Source: Siphonodentalium dalli (lineage: Eukaryota > Mollusca > Scaphopoda > Gadilida > Siphonodentaliidae). Taken from it: a DNA stretch of 64,000 bases. Positions within the stretch are counted from its first letter, which is position 1, and every line of letters starts with the position of its first letter. Where the stretch lies: contig CP136061.1 in assembly GCA_032622095.1 (NCBI GenBank), positions 191,896,369 through 191,960,368 of the forward strand, written 5' to 3'. Of this stretch, positions 60,988 to 64,000 are shown one piece after another. The notes under the pieces were generated by a model. It had not been told where the DNA came from and did no database searches. It saw only the letters and a list, made by a program, of their open reading frames with translations. Both the position numbers and the translations under genes were made by a program.

Positions 60988-62565
60988 TACCATATATATA
61001 AGAAGTACTCAATTGTCAATAGATTGACATATCGTTCGACTCAATACCTCATATACTTCCTGAGTAATTACGAAATAAAATTTACCAGGTCAGATATTCA
61101 AAATTGGCGGCCATCTTGGATTCAATGACCAACAACTCTAGAAAGCCCCAATCGTCACCCTCGTCGAATCGGCTTACCTATTCCGAGGAATCGACGGAAA
61201 GTACCGATGATTCCGATTGTAGAAAGCCCCAATAGCCAGAAGGCAAACAACCGGCAAACTGAAACCACAAAAAATCCACATAGGGGGAGGGGTCAACATA
61301 CAGCTCAAGTTCTAATCTATATATTTTCGCTAACTGCATGGACTCAAATAATACCCCCCCCCCCCTTTAACCAGAATGTAAAGGAATGTCCATTTTTCCC
61401 TCTCTATAGATTTGTAATCCGCGAATCCTATAGTTTAGAAATACAATATATCCATGTATTGGCATGGACATGTTGTTTAAAAGAAACATATTATCGCGCC
61501 CCTGTCCGATACCAGGCCGGTCATAGGTTACCTCAAATTAACCCCATGCTAATTCCTAAAACATTAAAAAAAATTGCTACCAAGTTATGTCAATTATATA
61601 TACCATACATACACTATACATCAACCAAAGAAACATCCGGGACGTCGGTTAAACGGATACAAACCATAACTTTTGCTATGTTAAAATTAATTCCCCATCA
61701 AATACCCATCACATTTCTATTAAACTCTCTAGAGTATTATATATAGACGCTAAGAAAGGTATATATAGCTCTATTATATATTGAACATCTAGGTACCGGT
61801 ATACTCATGTTCCGAAAGTTCGTTATATAAATTACGGCGGGTAGATGATTCCCACGCAAACTGGCTTGGTGCCCGCGCGCGAACGAAACAAGAAAGCATA
61901 TATCGCGTGCTGTTATAGAAACTGCGATATAATTGGATTATTCACACCAAATACACAGGTTAAAAGTACTAGAATGTTTTCATTTCACGCCGACCAATGC
62001 ATGGATAACAGGCATTCGTGGAATCATTCTATGGATCCCCATGTATTGGCATGGACCATGTTGTTTGAAGAAACATATTATCGCGCCACTGTCCGCTACC
62101 AGGCCGGTCACGGATTAACTTAAATTAACCCCATGATTTCAATGGGCAGCATTAGCATGTATACATACGGATGTTCCGATGATCAAGCACAGGCATAAAC
62201 ACATGGCAATTTCACGAAATGTAACCCTCGGTCTATAGACAAAACAAACTTTGCTGTGGTATATAGCTGCATAAAATGTTACTGGTAAGTGCGGAATACA
62301 GCATAATTTTATAATCCTGATTGAGTAATTTGAGTGTGACGCTCAAATGTGATATTGATATACAAAGCTTTGATATAAAACCGGAACCAGCATGCATGGA
62401 TGGGCAATTAAACTTATATAGAAATGTGCTAATTCATAGTCCCCATAATATATTGTAATTTTTCAATAATTCGAAGGTCAATACTTTCGCCACATTCGAC
62501 CAATTTATAAATCTCAAATATTGGGACTATTCCATATTAGGTCAACAGCTCATAGATATACTTAC
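60988..62565. other. Intron segment with a 110-bp direct repeat
   Basis: 61450-61556 and 62037-62145 are about 90% alike (CATGTATTGGCATGGAC, AAACATATTATCGCGCC, CAGGCCGGTCA). A GGCGGCCATCTTGG motif lies near 61107. The 179-codon plus-strand frame (61207-61746) contains one repeat copy and has no known motif. Confidence 0.45.
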
Positions 62566-62902
62566 AGGTATGCCCGACCAATATGGCAGATGCCGCATCT
62601 TCAGAGAAGGAGAAAACATTTCCAAATAGAACGCCAAAGCCGCCACGCCAACTCCCATGAAAAGTTGGAGGACGACAAGAAACAGTTCCAACCTGCAGCA
62701 ATGTCTACAACACGTATAGCAACATCCACCACAACACATACATCGACAACATTTGCGGCCATTACGGTACTGTTTTTTTGCTTTTCTCGGTTTATGTGGT
62801 TTCTTGCTTTTTGTTGACAATTCGAGATCACTCGGTGTTGGTGGTGGTGACGGTGTTCGAGTCCGAATCGGATCCGGTAATGGTTTTTGTCTGATCTTCG
62901 GG
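62566..62902 (-). CDS. SSPN: Sarcospan-like gene, coding exon 2 (Cys cluster, TM1, first extracellular loop)
   Basis: Encodes residues 64-175 (112 whole codons plus one leading base). The acceptor is a T-run followed by CAG at 62905-62903, and the donor is CCT|GTAAGTA. No ATG occurs in this reading frame between the upstream stop and TM1, so translation must start in an earlier exon. Content in order: a Pro/Thr/Ser-rich stretch, a Lys/Arg-rich stretch, a cluster of 11 cysteines (about residues 114-132) directly before the membrane and likely palmitoylated, TM1 (about 135-158), then an extracellular loop with SPSLKMRHLPYWSGIP. Human sarcospan has the same order: a Cys cluster, a TM1 beginning LLALLQL, and a loop with SSSLLVRDTPFWAGI. 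The residue pattern and exon end coincide, so I am confident of the family. Sarcospan sits in the muscle plasma membrane and binds sarcoglycans within the dystrophin-glycoprotein complex. Confidence 0.85.
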
Positions 62903-63798
62903 CTGAAAAAACATTACGGTAGTGTGTTATAATATAATAAGCTTGTCTGACAAAGTCAACATGTATGTGTATAAACACGGTCAACGCCGTTTTTGATGTG
63001 CATATATGCTGCGGTTTTTCATTCTCATATGATTTACACTCTCCCAGACCAGTTTGTCAAATGTAGTAGCCAGAACTCTTCAGACAGTCGGCAATGAGTG
63101 AATGGACGATTACCAAAAAATGAAGTTCAACAGCAGCTAAACATAAACTCTACTATATATACGATATATACAATCATAAATCACCATTGATATTATTATT
63201 TTTTCGTTATTTAAATGTGCAATAATGTAATGAGTCCATTTCAATGTACATGTATAAACATCGGAAGACACAATTATGATGACATGTATGGTGGTCTCCA
63301 TCACTAACGGCATTGGCATAATTATAACCGGGCGCTACAAAGTGGAAACTATAGCAAAATTCAATTCATGTATTAGATGCACAAGATCAAGAAAATATAC
63401 ACTTCTAAACTGTTCATGTTTTCTAACCTAACCGCAATACGATCATATCAATATGAGATTAAGTGTCAAGAGACTCAAGACAGACGAGGTTTATCACTTA
63501 TGACCATGTTTCTCTTTAATGTTAAAAATCTTCAAAACTGGTGATAATATTAAAGGATAAATAAGTTTATGTTAAACACGAATGAATTGTGTGTTTACGC
63601 CGCATGCAGGAGGTCGTACGTGCATATGTTTGCTCTATCTATCCATCTTTTCTATACAATCTAAATTTATATTTATCAACGCCCATTCATGTTATTTGAA
63701 TCAGAGAATGACGTAACACCAGTCAGAGCCACACAGACATGATATTATATTGGTTTACAGTTTACCGAGACTGCATATTGCCGTGCTTATATTCTCAC
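62903..63798 (-). other. First intron of the sarcospan-like gene
   Basis: An 896-bp intron between coding exons 1 and 2, with a GTGAGAAT donor and a TTTTTTCAG acceptor. No repeat copies or conserved open frames stand out, in contrast to the transposon-filled later introns. Confidence 0.55.
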
Positions 63799-63986
63799 CT
63801 GACGAGCGAGCACTCTGAAAGCATATTCATAGGCACAGTGGTGTGCATTGCATCTATCATAGATCGCCTGATAACCAGCTCAGGAGAGCTGATGGTTCGT
63901 ATGTTAGACAAGTGCGCATTTCGGTGGATCACGTGGAGATTTTTCAGAGAAGACGCAGAGTGTGCACGTTGCCTTTTGATCACCAT
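63799..63986 (-). CDS. SSPN: Sarcospan-like gene, coding exon 1 (N-terminal cytoplasmic segment)
   Basis: Candidate first coding exon of the sarcospan-like gene, giving residues 1-62 and the first two bases of codon 63. The ATG at 63986 is in a good start context (A at -3, G at +4), and an in-frame TAA lies only six bases upstream, so it is the first possible start unless an acceptor lies in those bases. The exon ends in a good donor (CAG|GTGAGAAT) in the only phase that fits the next exon: two bases here (AG) plus one there (C) make a serine codon. The peptide is basic and serine/histidine-containing, with no membrane segment, as expected of a cytoplasmic N-terminus. Vertebrate sarcospan N-termini are poorly conserved, so there is no sequence homology to confirm this exon. 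The assignment rests on phase, splice site and start context. The 5' UTR and promoter lie mostly beyond the window edge. Confidence 0.6.
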
Positions 63987-64000
63987 CCTTGGTTACCATG

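Noticed and set aside
61207-61746. 179-codon plus-strand open frame
   Set aside because: It contains one copy of a local 110-bp repeat, has no recognisable domain and no support from splice sites; a chance frame is more likely.
62818-62820. TTG at 62820 as the sarcospan start codon
   Set aside because: It is not an ATG; the frame stays open upstream to a good splice acceptor, so this point is internal to the exon.

Overview
This window is animal nuclear DNA: AT-rich, with no bacterial gene layout, no long uninterrupted ORFs, consensus splice sites, and many nested transposable elements. The repeat style (palindromic elements, Helitron arrays with long internal tandem repeats, insertions ending in GGTGAGCTAAAAA, and the phrases 'gggtcataactc' and 'ccaagatggcggcc') resembles genomes of marine lophotrochozoans, most likely a mollusc. 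The taxon is an inference.

One host gene is readable, on the minus strand, and it spans most of the window. Four phase-compatible exons (63986-63799, 62902-62566, 29322-29236, 14050-13685) join into a 325-residue four-pass membrane protein that I identify as sarcospan (SSPN), the tetraspan-like subunit of the dystrophin-glycoprotein complex. Its introns are 0.9, 33.2 and 15.2 kb and consist largely of transposons. A further minus-strand candidate exon (16675-16403) has a splice acceptor in the same phase and its own stop. It could be an alternative last exon giving a short isoform, as known for mammalian sarcospan.

Layout: 1-4430 holds a degenerate 45-60-bp satellite, its flanking arm repeat, a 160-175-bp tandem repeat and a broken LINE 3' end. 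5691-9831 holds several terminal-inverted-repeat elements: a palindromic-minisatellite element with a nested piggyBac-like MITE, a TA-flanked MITE and a TTAA-flanked MITE. 10703-12182 is a two-copy Helitron array and 12281-13327 a fold-back element. 13685-14050 is the last SSPN exon, followed upstream in the gene by a larger TTAA element (14409-16137), the candidate alternative exon and a hAT-like MITE (17816-18579). 19045-26339 and 29813-35895 are two copies of a very large near-palindromic transposon with 3-bp target duplications. They bracket the 87-bp SSPN exon; one carries a 2.3-kb unclassified insertion and the other a 5'-truncated LINE. 38203-40880 and 56966-60987 are Helitron arrays, the second split by a hAT-like insertion. 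46640-54010 is a satellite-cored composite split by a 4-kb copy of the same unclassified insertion. 54515-55877 is a third TTAA element. 62566-63986 holds the first two SSPN exons.

Apart from SSPN and fragments of two non-LTR retrotransposons, I found no convincing protein-coding sequence. All the DNA-type elements appear non-autonomous.
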